Shown here: positions 35,341-47,870 of the stretch, piece by piece
How the letters are laid out: each line of letters begins with the position of its first letter
Numbering within the stretch: the first letter of the stretch is position 1
Assembly: GCF_024586455.1 (NCBI RefSeq)
Contig: NC_065921.1
Location: 4,774,001 to 4,838,000, forward strand
Length of the DNA stretch: 64,000 nt
Source: Bactrocera neohumeralis
Taxonomy: Eukaryota > Arthropoda > Insecta > Diptera > Tephritidae
Direction of reading: 5' to 3'
Program-made: the position numbers and the translations under genes
The notes under the pieces: model-generated
Told to the model about the DNA's origin: nothing
Database searches by the model: none
What the model saw: only the letters and a program-made list of their open reading frames with translations

Positions 35341-37040
35341 TTATATTCAGAGTACTCATTTCTTCGCAAGTGATCTCATGGAATTGATGATTAGAGTAAC
35401 AGTTGTACCTCGGATAGTGAAATGATTTTCAGTTCAAAGCCCAATATAAGAGTTTCTCGAAACGTTTTCTTCAATTAAGATTTAATGTAAATAAACATCC
35501 ATTCTATCAAAAAGGCTCGAAGCATATTTTTTCGAAGCTCTGTAGTCCTACAAAATTATATCTCGCAGCGTATGTCCACATCTACTAAATGTCAAATTAA
35601 ATGCTGACAAAATGTTTTGGATACCACATTGGATACCACATACATATATGGACATTATATTCACTGAAGGCAGTTGTGTAGAATAGTAGTCGAGGCAAAT
35701 GTTAACATATTTTTCTGGCAATACCGGCATCAGTAGGATTAGTTTGCTACCTCAAATGGTTCGAGGCAAAATCTGCGTTTGCACGCCTCCACACACACCG
35801 TCAGTGAGAACCCTGGCACTGTCAGTGTTTGTACAATATTATTATTGGAAGCTATAAAATATTTTTCATATGGGCGAAGAGCATGTTTTGAATACAATTT
35901 TATTGCCGGCCATAAAAATTATGCAAAGTGTTATTGCTGTTAGATCTTAAAGTAGCAAAGCCTTAGGTGAGACGCTGCTGGTAGAGCACAGGCTTAGAAG
36001 GCGGGGTAAGAATGTGCAGAGAGGATTCGATATTTATAAATTAAACGAATTTTTAGCTCGGTTGGAACAAACACACCGATAACAGTCATAATATGGTATA
36101 TGCATTGTAAGTTATGTGTAATTGTTTGTCTAAAATATTATTGACTTATCGATCTGTATTGAATTTTCATAACAGACATTTGCATAGAAATTATATTTTC
36201 GTAGATAAAACACAGCTGGCACAATTTAGTCACACTTAAATTGTCTTCGATGTGGGAATGTACACATTTGCTATCCCAAATTTCATCCACTTTCACGGAA
36301 GTTATAAATATACCTAGTACATATTTACATATGCCTTGTTTTTCGAAGTTGCTTCCACACATCACATATCTGCGGTTTCAAAATAAAGATATTACTTAAC
36401 TTTAATGGCGATGGCGGTTGAAGTAAAAAATGGTTCATTCAAAGAGAATCGAAATGCAAGTATGTATGTGTAATATTACGCCTACCGACAGCAGTTGTCT
36501 ATTTGGATATTACTGGAGTGAATGAGATGAGCAACCTGCTTTCTACATACTATTCATGCAACGAACTATAGAATCAGCGTTAACTAACCTAAGAAGGATA
36601 TTGCATTTTATCTTTAGGGAAATAACTATACGCAAACATACATAACATATGTTAAAAAAAGAAGAAACTGTGGGGAATAAAATAAGCCACAACATGCAAA
36701 TAAGTAAGGTGTTGAAGCCTTAACACTACTCATGAGTCTACTCTGGTTGATGTGCAGTAATGTGCTGGTCACGGTGTCTTGCCAGCGGTCTATGTATGTT
36801 GCACCGCTAACTAGTTGTTTGGTCGCCTGTTTGTATGCAAAGAATTTGAATAAGAATAAAGAACACAGCATACGGAAGTCAACATAAAGAATCGAAGGCA
36901 AAGTGGTTGTTGTGTACACATAAAATCGAATATTTTTCCATGCCATTATATAATTATATTTATATTTCCTGTGTATATATACTAATTTTTTTACTTGCTG
37001 ATTTATTTTGTTGCTTTCATGAAAATTGTAATTATTTCAT

Positions 37041-38054
37041 AATTTTTCTGCCAAAATTTCTCTTATGAGATTTTTTTTTTTAAACTCTGATTTACTCGTA
37101 TTTTTAAATGAAAGTAAAATTAAAGTCTTGTATACATCTTCACATACAAATCAGCTGTTAAAACTGTTTTGTATAACATTTAAGACATCCGTGCATTCAA
37201 AGATAAAAACTCATAATTCGCCTCCTGTATTCAAATACATATGTATATATGTGCGTAACGAAGAAATAATTACATACTCTAGCACTCACTTATAGTATAA
37301 TGTTAACAATTTCATGGTGCACGTACAACAATACTTTTTGACTGTCGGCCTTTTCCTCAAAATTATCATAACCAAAGCAGACAAAACAAAGCGACGTGCC
37401 ACAACTGCGGCGAATTCAACGAAGTTAACAGCATATTAAGAGACGCCACTTCGCTTGAAGAGAAAAAATGGAGAAGCAACGAAGCAAGTAAGAGAGACTT
37501 GCTATTGAAGAGAGAATGCAGCAAATTTTGGAAAATTAAAGAATTCGCAGCAGTATGGCAAATGGAACTCATATTAGTATACTTTGAATACTTGATGTGT
37601 CAGATTATGTGAAGCGGTGCAAAAACAATTAAAATTGCAAAATAACTGTTTCCTTTCACGCAAGCTTACACCAAAAATAAAGTGTCTATATTTTGGCGCT
37701 GTAAATTACCTTGTTGAACTTGTGTCCCATAATGTTTGGGTTACTGAAATATCAGTTATTGTTTTTGGTATGATAACTGACACCAAGAGATTAATAAAAA
37801 CTACAAATTCTCAAAACAATGCACTCATGAACCACAGAGGATGTGGAACAAAAAGGCTTACCGTAAAAATTAAAACAAAAAAAGTACATTTTTTAATCAT
37901 TTTTTAATAGTTTTCAAGGCCTGCGTATAAAATATTGTACAAGTATGTAATTCTGAATCAAAGTAAAAACATAAATTTGGTCATAGCATTGTCAATAAAT
38001 TATAAAAAATTATGAATCTATAATAGTATTGAAGATAGCCAGGCGTTTTGTGAA
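37041..38054. other. Nothing recognised
   Basis: The frame 37617-37907 is open for 96 codons without motifs. No repeats were identified. Confidence 0.4.
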
Positions 38055-38320
38055 CATTTAAAAAAAATTAAGCAAATCGGTTGAGTAGTTCGACCAGAAT
38101 CATGTCCGCCAGTTTAAAAAAGTGTGTTTTGAGAAAAACGCGTTTAAAGTTTGAGTTGTGCACTCCGAGCGCTCGGAACGTTGAGCGGTATTATTATTTT
38201 TGGGCCTTTTTTGAAACCTTTCAATGATAAAGTGGGTTTCTACATTAACTGTAAGGGTATGAGAGAACAGAAAATGCAAAAAAAAAAATGTTTTTGAAAA
38301 GGGACTACCCTAATGACCCC
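38055..38320. mobile_element. 3' part of a TTAA-target MITE
   Basis: The words 'aatcggttgagtag' and 'gagaaaaacgcgtttaaa' match the interior of the element at 21095-21783. The block ends 'gggactaccctaatgacccc' directly before TTAA (38321-38324). The matching 5' terminus ('ggggtcattag...') is not found upstream, so this copy is truncated. The termini differ from the 21-kb element, so it is a sister family. Confidence 0.65.
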
Positions 38321-38324
38321 TTAA

Positions 38325-41300
38325 GAGTGTAGGAAAACTGGCTACAACACTTAGCAAGGGTATTTGTTTATTTTTTTTTAACTTTCACCTTACTTTGACA
38401 TATAATAAGGATTTAGATGATGAACACGTTATGAGTTTTATTTATGAAATCTGAAAAAAAACCCCATGTATGCGAAAGAAAACTTCTGACATTTATTTAA
38501 ATAATATACGACGCATCGAGATGAGTGAACTCATTTAAATTTCTCCTTTTTTGTGGCAAAAAAACTTCCTCACCCTTTAAAATAATATGCATTGGCTTAG
38601 ATTACCAACTAACTTTAGTAAACAATACTCTCATCCAACACTACCACGTTGTCTTTACAAATTAAGCAATTTTGAATTTTCCCAAAAATAGGCGAACTCG
38701 ATAAATGCATTCACAGCTATATACAGAAAATTCTAAGCAACACATACATATATTCACAGCAAACAAATTTAAGTAATGCCAACTACTTTCAATTTACGTC
38801 TATAAATTTAATAATACGCACATGCAAAGCATCAATAATATTAACCAAACCTAAAAACCCGCTTTTGTCAAATTTTAGTACCCACAAAACGAACCCACCA
38901 ACTTGAATTAAAAGTACACAACTCCCACAAAATCTACTGCAACTTATATAAGTTAAATAAATTATATAATGACTGTAATTGCACCGCTGGCTGCAAAAAC
39001 TAATCAAATAGCAATCACCATTTGCAGTTGGAAAAATGCGCTAATGTGGTGAAGCCAGCCGAATTTCATATTGATATTTGAACAAATTATCATTGGATTT
39101 AATCGAAATAATGAAATAAAATTGTAATTCTAGCGTAAATGTGAATACATAAACAAAGCAGATTAGTTAAAAGGTAAATGATAAATAATAGCTGTTGTTG
39201 TTACAGCCATTTCAGCTATTCACATATTTTTAGTTTAATGGGATTTTCATTAAGCGCCACTAAACTTTCTTTTCATTAATTTTTATTTTTATTTTTTATC
39301 TTACAAATTTGTTTGATATAAAATACGAACAAACGTATATTTTTTAATAATGAATACAACAATTTCATATCGCATAAACTACAACCAAACAATTTTGTGA
39401 TATAACTATATTTCTGTAAATTATTCTATAAAATAGTATAGCGATGCGTAGAGAAGTGAAATGATGTGTCGAAAATGGGTTTACCCAAACAGAATGTAAG
39501 TGCAAAACTTTTGTCTGCATTTTAATAACAAAAACTATTCAGTCAATAGAAAAGAATGATTAATGAGGGCAAAAGTTTAAATTTAGTTTTGCATTTACAA
39601 ATTTTTGATTCATTTACTTCCTATTTAAATAGATTCACTGCTTTTTATGTTAAGACATTTAAGTTATTTTTAAAAGCTTTCGGCTTCAAAATAAATCACA
39701 CCAAGTAGAAAGCAAATCTTTACTTCTTTATGTTATTTATGCATTTGAAATAGAATACTTTGAAAATTCTGCTCATATATTCATAGAAAAAATTTTTTAT
39801 TTTCTACAGTTTGCATTCACATATTGCATAAATCATTTCTGGATTACGGCTATAATTGGACAAACAATAAATGGATAGTATGTAGAAAGAGGAAAGGCTC
39901 TATATTTCATTTAAATATTTTTATGCACAACAACAAAACAAAAAAATTTGTGTTGAAATGTATAGGAATGCAAATTTTTTTCAAAGTAGTTTTCCTTCCT
40001 TTTCGTAAATTGCATTTTCCTCTCTGTAATTTATGCTCCATACAGCGCTTATATTTGAGCGAATTCTAAATTTGTTATTTCGGTTTTATTGATAAATAAA
40101 GTTAACTAAAACACATAATAAAACTTACCTATTTTTTGTACTTATAAGTAGAACTTCCTTAACTTGCAAACCGCTTTACATCTTAGCAAATCCGAAAGCT
40201 TTAAATAGGCAGCTCCGAGTATATACAACCCTGTTATGCTTACAGGCCTATGCTTCAATATTTCTGTACAAAAGATCCGAATAAAATTACCCAATCCATA
40301 TTTAAGAAATAAGTTCAAAACAACTCTTTTTTCCTTGAACCCTAACCTCCACCTTAATTTAGTCATATCATAAATAACATTGTTTAATCAACCACAGCAA
40401 AAGTACTTAATTCCAAAAAATCTTAAGCACTTCTAAACTCAAATGTAGAGCGCTGAGAAACAAGCCACCCTTTTATTCAAAATGCAATAAAATACAATTT
40501 CATGTTATTCACACTTCTTCGGTCATTTTCTTCTTTTTGATTTCTTTAGTCGTCGGTTGCTGCAGATCAACACTTCTTCACTAACTTGGAACCACCTTTT
40601 CAAAACTTTTACTGTAGCAAATCAGTGACGCAGAAAGCTGCAAAGCAACGAACAAACAAATGCAAGTAAACACAAATAAAAACTGTCAATAAAATCAAAA
40701 AAGGTAAACAAAAGGAGGAATGAAAAGAACAATAATCGAACTCACTGCAGAGGAAGGGAATAAATATGTAACAAGGTCACTCGAACAGAAAAATTGGCAG
40801 GAAGTGAAAATAAATTTGGGTAAGTTATGAAAAATAAAAACGGCGAACGGTGAAAGTGGACTAAATTATGTTTTGAGAAACTAACGAATTCAAATATTTA
40901 TTTGGAGAATCCTGAAACTATGCAACACTAGACCGAAATTGTAAGCAAATAACGGAAATATAGTATTAGAAGGGAATTCAAGGGCAATCAATGATCAGAT
41001 GTGAGATGAGACTATTCTCCGGTCAAACCTCATTAAATTTGTAAATATTGGACTGAAGTTTGGCACAAGTTTCAACATTTTGAAATTAGCAAGTAAATGG
41101 AAAGTAAATGGATGAATTCAAAATGTGGATGACACTCAAAACTGAAGCACAATTTCAATGAATGAAACACACAATTTCATAAATGAATAGAAAAATACTA
41201 TAAAAATTTACTCTGCCTGCAATAAAGAAAGAAATAAGCTCTCATATCAAAGCGCATCCATATTATCGTTTTCATTCTTCTGAGCGCCAACTAGCGGAGT

Positions 41301-41815
41301 TTCGCAAAGTGCTTACTTAGAACTTCCATCGAACTTAAATTGCATAGAAGCTGTCGAGGAAATGATATCGCTATGTAATTTTCATACCACTCGACTCCCC
41401 TTACCCTGCACCGCAGTGGTTTTGGTATCATTTACCGACATGTCTAACATATTTGCGTTCGTTTCTCACTAGTATTCTATCATCAGCCAATATAATTGCT
41501 GCCTTTCATGCTCCAGTCGCTCGAATCATGTTGCAAAAAAATGTTAAAAATGTTGTTTGCAAATAGAACAACAAAAATTATATACAATACAAGCGTTTAA
41601 CGCTCGGCAGAAGATTGTAGTTCTCCGAGCATGCATTCAACTGAGGTTGATCAAAATTAGGGTGGTCATAAAATAAAAAAAAAAACAAATTGTTCAGACA
41701 ACTTAAAAATCGATCGATACAAATGATTTGATATATCTAAATATATCCAATGTTTTATTTTAAATTTTTACATGAAGATTATAGAAGACAATGTCAAAAA
41801 AGAAAATATGTAAAC
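38325..41815. other. Long AT-rich stretch, nothing recognised
   Basis: About 3.5 kb without coding, RNA or repeat signatures that I can support. Frames at 38789-39007, 39824-40069 and 40142-40366 are short and motif-free. Confidence 0.45.
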
Positions 41816-42245
41816 TTCGGTTGAATGAAAGCTATAATACCCTTCACAGAAACAAACATTCCTTACCAGACCTTAATTCCAATTACTCAACTTGTATGTC
41901 AGCTATATGCTATACACTAACGTATTAGATTATAACTTTTGTAAAATTTCGTGGAGACATTTCGTCAAATGTAAAACTTTACCATGTATTCACTTGATTC
42001 CGATCGTTCAACGTCTATGGGAGCTTTATACTATAATGATCCAATATCGGGCGTTTCGACAAATGAGAAGCTCCTTGGGGAGAAAGTAATGTGTGCAAAA
42101 TATCGATATCTCAAAAACTGAAGGATTAGTTCTCGTATATACAGACAGATGAATGGGCATAGGGATAGACAGACGCACATCCAATCAATAAACTGGTCTT
42201 TGTGAGGTTCTGAAAGTACAACGATTTATGTTTACTACTCAATTT
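41816..42245 (+). mobile_element. DINE-1/mini-me type repeat, decayed
   Basis: It opens 'cttcggttgaatgaaagctataatacccttcacag'-style, a characteristic start of these repeats. It continues through 'aaatttcgtggagac', 'cttgattccgatcgttcaa', 'atgatccaatatcggg' and 'tatctcaaaaactgaagga' to 'acagacagatgaatgg'. It is the same family and orientation as 28425-28880 but more diverged. No protein is encoded. Confidence 0.82.
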
Positions 42246-42309
42246 ATTGAAAAGAATAAAAAAATAAAGTTAAACAGCTTATTTAAGTTTTCTTGAAGAG
42301 TGAAAAATT

Positions 42310-43460
42310 TGGAAACATGCTAGTAAATACACAGAAAAATGCCTTGCTTATTATTATTAATTAATTTTCCATTTGCTACCTACAATATTGATGGCTTTTT
42401 AGTAAACCATTAATTGACAGTTCTTGAGTTTGGCAAATACAATTAATCATCGCCTGCAGAATCAGCTTAACAAGGTAGCGATAAGCGTTAAATTCAGTGA
42501 CTTTCCAGTTCACTACTTACCGTTGCTGATAGCTATAGATCGACTCAGCTGCACCGATCCCGACATTAGGTTCTCTCAATATCTGTTATTTCTGTTTCTT
42601 TGTTGCTGGTCCAGTACTTGCAACACCATGCTACACCGCACATGCTCCGATGCAAACAATTCACTTTGAAGTTTCTCCCGGAATACCGCCAAATTTAAAT
42701 TCGCGGTTGTCGGCATCATCGCCATTTCCATTGGAATATTTGCTGGCGATGGAGTGCACATTGGAAGCCTCCGAACGTAGGTTCTGTTGTTTACCTCGCC
42801 GCTCTTTGTTTAGCTAGCAGCGTTCACCATTAGAAAGCGCGTGTTGACATTTTTACATTTCGCCGTCGCTTGCTATTCTTTTGCTCTTATCTTTATTGCA
42901 GTTTTGGGCGCATTCACAGCCGTTGTTATTGTCGAGCTGTCGGCTACAATATCCGTCAGCGAATGTCCAATGAGATTGGTCGTTGAAGCGGATGTCGAGC
43001 GAGCCACCGACGCGGATACATCAATTGATTGTGCTTTGCTGCTGCTGGCACTGTCGGCATCATTTCTGTTTCCGCTTGTATTTCACCTTCCGGTTATGCT
43101 ACATTGCTACCATATCCTCTCCCGCTACAGCAGCTTTAATAACAGCTGCAGACGCATCTTTTGGCATCTTTTTTGTGCCTTTTGGCCGTCTGCCCATTCA
43201 TTTGATTTATTTTCGGAAACACTTCGGCAAGCTAAATTAACTTTCCAGTTTAAATAAAGTTTGTTTTAGGTGCCCATTTCAGTGGGATTTGTTATCTCGA
43301 AGCTATATAAAATCCAAATCGAGTTATTCTTCATTTTAATGTTAATATAAATAATTTAAGGATTTCAATATTCAGTACACAAATTAAGATTTAGAAATAA
43401 GTGATGCTAGAAATAAATTCGAAGGTTTGCAAATGAATCTGTTTAAAAGTTGAATAATAT
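42310..43460 (+). repeat. Second inverted duplication, left arm
   Basis: The reverse complement of 50765-51720 aligns along this interval. Shared segments include 'attaattttccatttgc', 'caattaatcatcgcctgcag', 'gttcactacttaccg', 'cagcagctttaataac'-type sequence, 'gacgcatcttttggcatc', 'ttttggccgt', and 'aatcgaaggtttgcaaatga'-like sequence near 43420. The part carrying the decayed coding sequence (42860-43260) is the best conserved. This arm keeps about 45 bases (around 42660-42705) that the other arm has lost. Confidence 0.88.
42576..43260 (-). pseudogene. Decayed unidentified protein-coding sequence, copy 1
   Basis: The minus strand carries consecutive open blocks that a frameshift or stop breaks apart. 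The first (about 43250-43110) begins NWKVNLACRSVSENKSNEW. Next comes MPKDASAAVIKAAVAGEDMV with a stop. Then 43064-42873 is open for 63 codons and includes ARSTSASTTNLIGHSLTDIV. The last (42761-42576) has MAMMPTTANLNLAVFREKLQ and ends TGA. The same blocks, in the same order and mostly open, occur on the plus strand at 50940-51433. Composition is Ser/Ala/Thr-rich and hydrophilic. I do not recognise the protein. The 138-codon frame on the plus strand (42841-43257) is its antisense shadow. Shared reading blocks in two diverged copies argue that the ancestor was translated, but both copies are now broken. Confidence 0.6.
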
Positions 43461-44019
43461 GAGTAACACTAACCAATTTTAAATTAAATTTCATATCTCG
43501 ATAACCACTCAGAGAATTTTGCTAAATGTGGTACAGCATTCATCACCTACTTGCAAATACCATAAACTACAAATACTCGTAAAGTATTAATATAATTTTA
43601 AGCTCTCAACACCTGCAACTGCAAATACACAACAACGGAGACTACCTATGTTGCCAACAAACTGCTTCACAAGCGCCGTTAACAGAGATGTCAAAGGGAG
43701 AATGCAACAAAACAGTTAAAAAAGTGAGCAAATGTGTTCACGTAATTTCATTTTATGTTGCCAACACAAGCGAGCAATTAATTATGAAACACGTGACGTC
43801 TTGCTCAATTGTTGCTGTCGTTGTTGCAAAAGTTTGTTGACGGAAAATGAGAGCGATTGCCAACTTTATTTAGGTGACGGTGTTGCCAACACAAACATTT
43901 ATTATTTCGCAAATATTTATACTACATGTATATTTATGTTTATTCTGTCAATAGATGTCGTTGCAGTCGTATATCTCTAGTGCTTCAAATCAAATTGTAT
44001 CATACCATATACTATATTG
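43461..44019. other. Unassigned; right end shared with 54420-54492 (inverted)
   Basis: Most of the interval is unassigned. From about 43945 the sequence ('aatagatgtcgttgcagtcg' and onward) matches the reverse complement of 54416-54492 up to the mariner edge. The frame at 43732-43980 is cysteine-rich by chance and has no motif. Confidence 0.45.
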
Positions 44020-44290
44020 TTGGAAAGGTGAGATTATAAGCTTCATTTAACTAAAACAATTTAAAATCAGGGAAATCGGAAAAAAATTACAGCTGTTCAA
44101 AAACGAGTCAAAATAATGAAGAAATTCGCTATATATTGAAATTTTTGTATAAGAAAGTCAAGAATGCCACGCAAGCCACCAATGAAATTTGTGAAGTTTA
44201 TGAAGACAATGCTGTATTAGTTCGTGAAACACAGCAATGGTTCGCTCGCTTCGATCGGGAAATTTCGAATTTCGATTTACATTGTATGTA
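44020..44290 (+). pseudogene. Mariner transposase N-terminus
   Basis: From about 44107 a continuous frame reads SQNNEEIRYILKFLYKK, then NATQATNEICEVYEDNAV and RETQQWFARFDREISN. This is the N-terminal helix-turn-helix region of mariner transposases (HTH_48 type), with the usual 'EICEVYxxDAVxxRxxQxWFxRF' pattern. Sequence upstream from 'tggaaaggtgag' (44021) matches the 5' end of the mariner at 53410-54415 in reverse complement. Similarity ends at about 44290, so nearly the whole catalytic region is missing. The leading ATG is not obvious. Confidence 0.85.
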
Positions 44291-45219
44291 AATTTTATTG
44301 GCATAAATATAAAAACAAAAATAAGTTGAAATTTGATTAGAAATACGAGAAGACATTTTCGACCATCCAAAATTGATATTATATTTTAATTAGATTTCTT
44401 TCATAAATATTGTTTTTAGTTAAAGAGAAAAAACAGAGTTGGAAAACACAAAACATTAAACCGTGATTGCTATAAAGATTGGAATAAGTGTTTGGCATAT
44501 ATATTATCTAAGTTTTTTCAACTTAGAAGTGTTATTTATTATTTCCGATATCTCGGCACTGAACCGTTGATCATATTAAAAAACATCTTGTAATATACTT
44601 TAAAGGTGATACCAATATTTTTTCCCCTTTTTCTAAAATATTTAGAACAAATGGCACTGCTGTTACCAAAAATATTTTGCACTGTAAATCTTCCTGAACC
44701 TTTCCACTTTGATACCAAGGTTGTTATAATTTGTTTAGATACGGATCTTCCTCACTTTCGAAAAAAGCAACTTCTGGTAATAGCGCTCCTAGAAACATTG
44801 TGAATAGTTGATCTAACTATTTAGAAAGTATAAAGGTTTCTGAAGTAAGTATGCACGTAAATTTACACTGTCTCATCCGTTTTCTTGACGGAAACTAAAA
44901 TCAAGACTTAAGAAGAGAGATATTGGATATTGGACTAAAAACTATTTTTTGCTAATTTAAGAATCTTTATAAATAACTTCAGTATTGCTTATAAAAAATT
45001 ACCTTGGATAAATGGAATGGTGCAACCTGCAAGTGTGACTGCTCAAGCTGCACAACAAATCAATCATTCATACTTACTTATAAAACCATATTTGTATACA
45101 CTGACATTACTCATAGTCCAACCGCATGTACCAATACCTACCAGCTAGTGCCCCATATAACGGTAATATAAACATTAGATTGCAACTCTACTCGCATTTG
45201 CATGTTTTTAGTAATGAAG
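44291..45219. other. Nothing recognised
   Basis: An open frame at 44606-44803 has no motif and no plausible splice context. The rest is AT-rich. Confidence 0.4.
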
Positions 45220-45640
45220 CAAAAAAGTGCTGAAATGCAAACATCATGCCGAAATATCACAGATAGTGCATAATCATAAACCACCGGCATTTGTGTGTCT
45301 TCCCGGCTAACGACATCGCATTTCTGTAGAAAAGAGTGCTTTGGATTCGCCGTGCCAATTTTAGAACGACATCCTGCTCCCTTCCTTCGCTCCCTCATAA
45401 GTCACCATATCAAATCTTTTCGTGCTCTCTCAGTCAGTCCATTGGCTTGAATATGCGATTCAACAGATGAAATCATGCGATGTGTCAAGCCATCAGGACG
45501 ATGCGATTGAAAGGCAAAAGTGCCAGGGTGTCACCACGTAAATTCATGTCATTGAGAACGTGATCGACTGTAAGTAAACTATTCAAGCGAACATTTTTGG
45601 TATGACAGCTCATTTTATTACTGCAATTGTTAGCAAAACC
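45220..45640 (+). repeat. Diverged dispersed duplication, copy 1 (partner 61520-62010)
   Basis: It shares 'attgaaatgcaaac-c-tgccga' type sequence near 45229, then 'gtcattgagaacgtgatcg' with 'actgtaag' near 45550, followed by 'tatgacagctcattttatt'. The partner has the same segments in the same order, with a longer interior. The mariner that starts at 45691 lies just to the right and is absent from the partner. Confidence 0.65.
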
Positions 45641-45690
45641 CAGATTTGTGCTTTTACCATATTGTCGCTATCTTTTATATCTCGTATATA

Positions 45691-46506
45691 CAAGGTGTGC
45701 TCCCCCCTGGTGGCGCCATCTATATGTCGACTGGTGCATTAGAATATGCTAACTTTATCAATTGTCTAGTGAGAATGACATTTCTTTAATTGGAAGTAAA
45801 GTTATTGCGTTTTAAGTATCGGTATGTTTGTTTCATCGGTGCGAAAATGAGCTTCAAACAAAGAGCCATCATTAAATTTTGTTTTCAAATTGGTAAAACT
45901 TTTACCGAAACGTTTCAATTGATGAAACAAGTTTATGGCGATGATTGCCTATCCCGTAGCAGAGTGCACGAGTGGTTTCAACGTTTTCAAAGTGGTCGTG
46001 AGGACATAAATGACGATCAACTTGTGGGCCAATCAAAATCCGTGATAACCGGAAATTCCATCGAAACTATGCGTGAATTCATCAGTGGGCTTAGGAAAGG
46101 TGTGTGCACAGTTTGTTCCGCGCAAATTGACTGACGACAAAAAATTACTCAGAATCCAACATTCGATTAACGCTTGTGACCGATTATTTGACCAAAAATT
46201 ACATTTTAACCATTAACCACTCACCGTGTTCACCTTATATGGCACCGTGGGACTTTTTCCTTTTCGGAAAACTATTGAAAGGAAAGCGTTATGCAGACGT
46301 AGAAGCCATTCAAAAGGCGTGCACCGGCATACTGGCGGCCATACCGGCCAAAGAGCTAAAACACTCGTTTGACATGCTTTTGGACCATGCAAAAAACTGT
46401 ATTGAAGCAGAATTAGACTGTTTTGAATAAAATAAGTTGATTTTGTTGAAAAAGCCATTTGTTCAGTTTTTTTTTTTAAGTCCTGTTTACTTTGGAATGC
46501 ACCTTG
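45691..46506 (+). mobile_element. Mariner element, internally deleted, with TA duplication
   Basis: The element is flanked by TA on both sides (45689-45690 and 46507-46508). Its 3' terminus, aagtcctgtttactttggaa followed by tgcaccttg, is intact. Its 5' terminus keeps only caaggtg and then jumps to 'ccccctggtggcg', losing about 25 bases of the repeat. Transposase text starts MSFKQRAIIKFCFQIGKTFT at about 45847 and runs open to about 46132. After a frameshift it gives DYLTKNYILTINHS, then MAPWDFFLFGKLLKGK and KHSFDMLLDHAKN, ending TGA/TAA near 46430. As in the copy at 25888, everything between the 'LLRIQHSI' region and 'DYLTKN' is missing, which removes the first two catalytic aspartates. Confidence 0.93.
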
Positions 46507-46508
46507 TA

Positions 46509-47584
46509 CTTTGTGCAGATATGTCAATAGAATACATTTTTGTCAAGTATGTGAAAGTTTTAAGAATTTTTGTGAACTTTACGAGTAAAATACTTTCATT
46601 AATACATATTATTGAATGGTAATTTTCAGTGTGACAGTTAATTTCATATGGTTACGTATACGCATCGGTGACTATTATGTTAAAATGAAGAAGATTGGCT
46701 TCTGTATGACCGAATTAGTTATTTATTGAAATTAATTTCTTTGAATAAATATTCAAAATTTTAGCATTTAAAGGACGATAAATTTTTGTTCAGTAAGATT
46801 TCGTATACGCCATGAAGACTATTCTTTGTATTAAGCAGCACTGCTTCGTCATTCTAACAATTTGGTGGGGGAAAAGAAATTTAAGTATTATATAAAATAA
46901 ATGAAAAATTTATTCTGTATGTATTAAATAAATTTTGAACAAAGATCTAGCTTTAATGTTTTAAATTTGTTTGTAATTACAAAATTCCTTAAACTTTTGA
47001 TGACTCAACACATATTTCTTGTCAACTTACTTATTCATATTGAATTAAGCTGTTTATTTGCTATTTTATACATGTGTAAAATTTGAGAACGTGTTTTCAA
47101 AATTATTTCCCACAGCAAATTAAAATAATATTTGTTTTACCAATATCAAACTCAGTTCCTGCACAGAACGATGGTTATAACACAAAATACGCTATATCAA
47201 ATACTTACCTGTTGAGTTGCAATAATATGATCAAATCAGAGTGCACAGCATCTTGAGCTAAAAATCAGAGCTCAAAATTTGTTGGCTTCTATAAAGTTCA
47301 CTTGCGATGCTGGCTTTTAGGTACTTATCTGGTTTAAGCTTGTTGAAAGTGCAGGCTAAGTAAGGCCATAATTTCAGTTTAACTAGAAACTAGATTATTA
47401 TCATATCATTCGAAATGCGTAAATCACCTTTAAAGATTAAGATAATTATCGATTTAGTTCTATTTGAAGCAAAGTTTCTTCCCATGAAATTAGGATACCT
47501 ACATTTTAAGAAATCGTTTTTCTTGCAGAAATAAACATACGATAGTTGTCGATATAAGCGAAATTTAATTTGTAGGAAAATTTA
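46509..47584. other. AT-rich stretch, nothing recognised
   Basis: No coding or repeat signature was found. Confidence 0.45.
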
Positions 47585-47870
47585 CAACACACTGTCGGTT
47601 GCAAACCTCTTAACACTCAGGCCTTTGTGAACTTTAATGGAGACCAATGACGGCTGTTGCACCCACAGCAGTTTCACTTTGCGATGATGAAGAAAAGGGA
47701 GATACTAATTGCATTATAACTTTAATACATACAAACACAAACATGTATATGTCTGCACATATTCTGTGGCTTTGCGCTGAATAACGTTTATTAAGGGCAA
47801 CAGCTGTTGTCGTAAAGTGCAGCAAAGGACAACGTGGTTGCAGATTGTAAAATTATGTCAACTCAGAAGT
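47585..47870 (+). repeat. Diverged dispersed duplication, copy 2 (partner 10927-11215)
   Basis: It shares 'tcggttgcaaacctcttaac'-type sequence, 'ccaatgacggctgttgcac', 'caacagctgttg' and 'aacgtggttgcag' with the partner, in the same orientation. Confidence 0.75.

Larger units (their letters stand above)
33791..36249. other. Extra 2.5 kb inserted in the right arm
   Basis: Left-arm sequence on both sides of this interval is collinear, so it was either gained here or lost on the left. It contains a mariner fragment (34290-34720, minus), a degenerate TGATATG tract (35180-35340, the reverse complement of the ATCA-rich tracts elsewhere), and a 16-bp perfect palindrome at 34238-34253. The remainder is unassigned. 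Confidence 0.55.
32600..37040 (-). repeat. Large inverted duplication, right arm (interrupted)
   Basis: This is the reverse-complement counterpart of 26990-29320, in two aligned blocks: about 32600-33790 and about 36250-37040. Between them, 33791-36249 has no counterpart in the left arm and includes a mariner remnant and an ATCA-rich tract. The minus frame at 36626-36946 covers the segment shared with 27120-27220, but the two predicted peptides agree only patchily. Confidence 0.85.

Noticed and set aside
36626..36946. 106-codon minus-strand frame as a gene
   Set aside because: The matching segment in the other arm (27033-27221) shares only a short block and is otherwise shifted; no domain is visible.
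42841..43257. 138-codon plus-strand frame with hydrophobic segments, the longest in the window
   Set aside because: It is antisense to the decayed coding sequence on the minus strand, whose blocks are shared with the other arm. The hydrophobicity comes from reading Ser/Thr/Ala-rich codons backwards.
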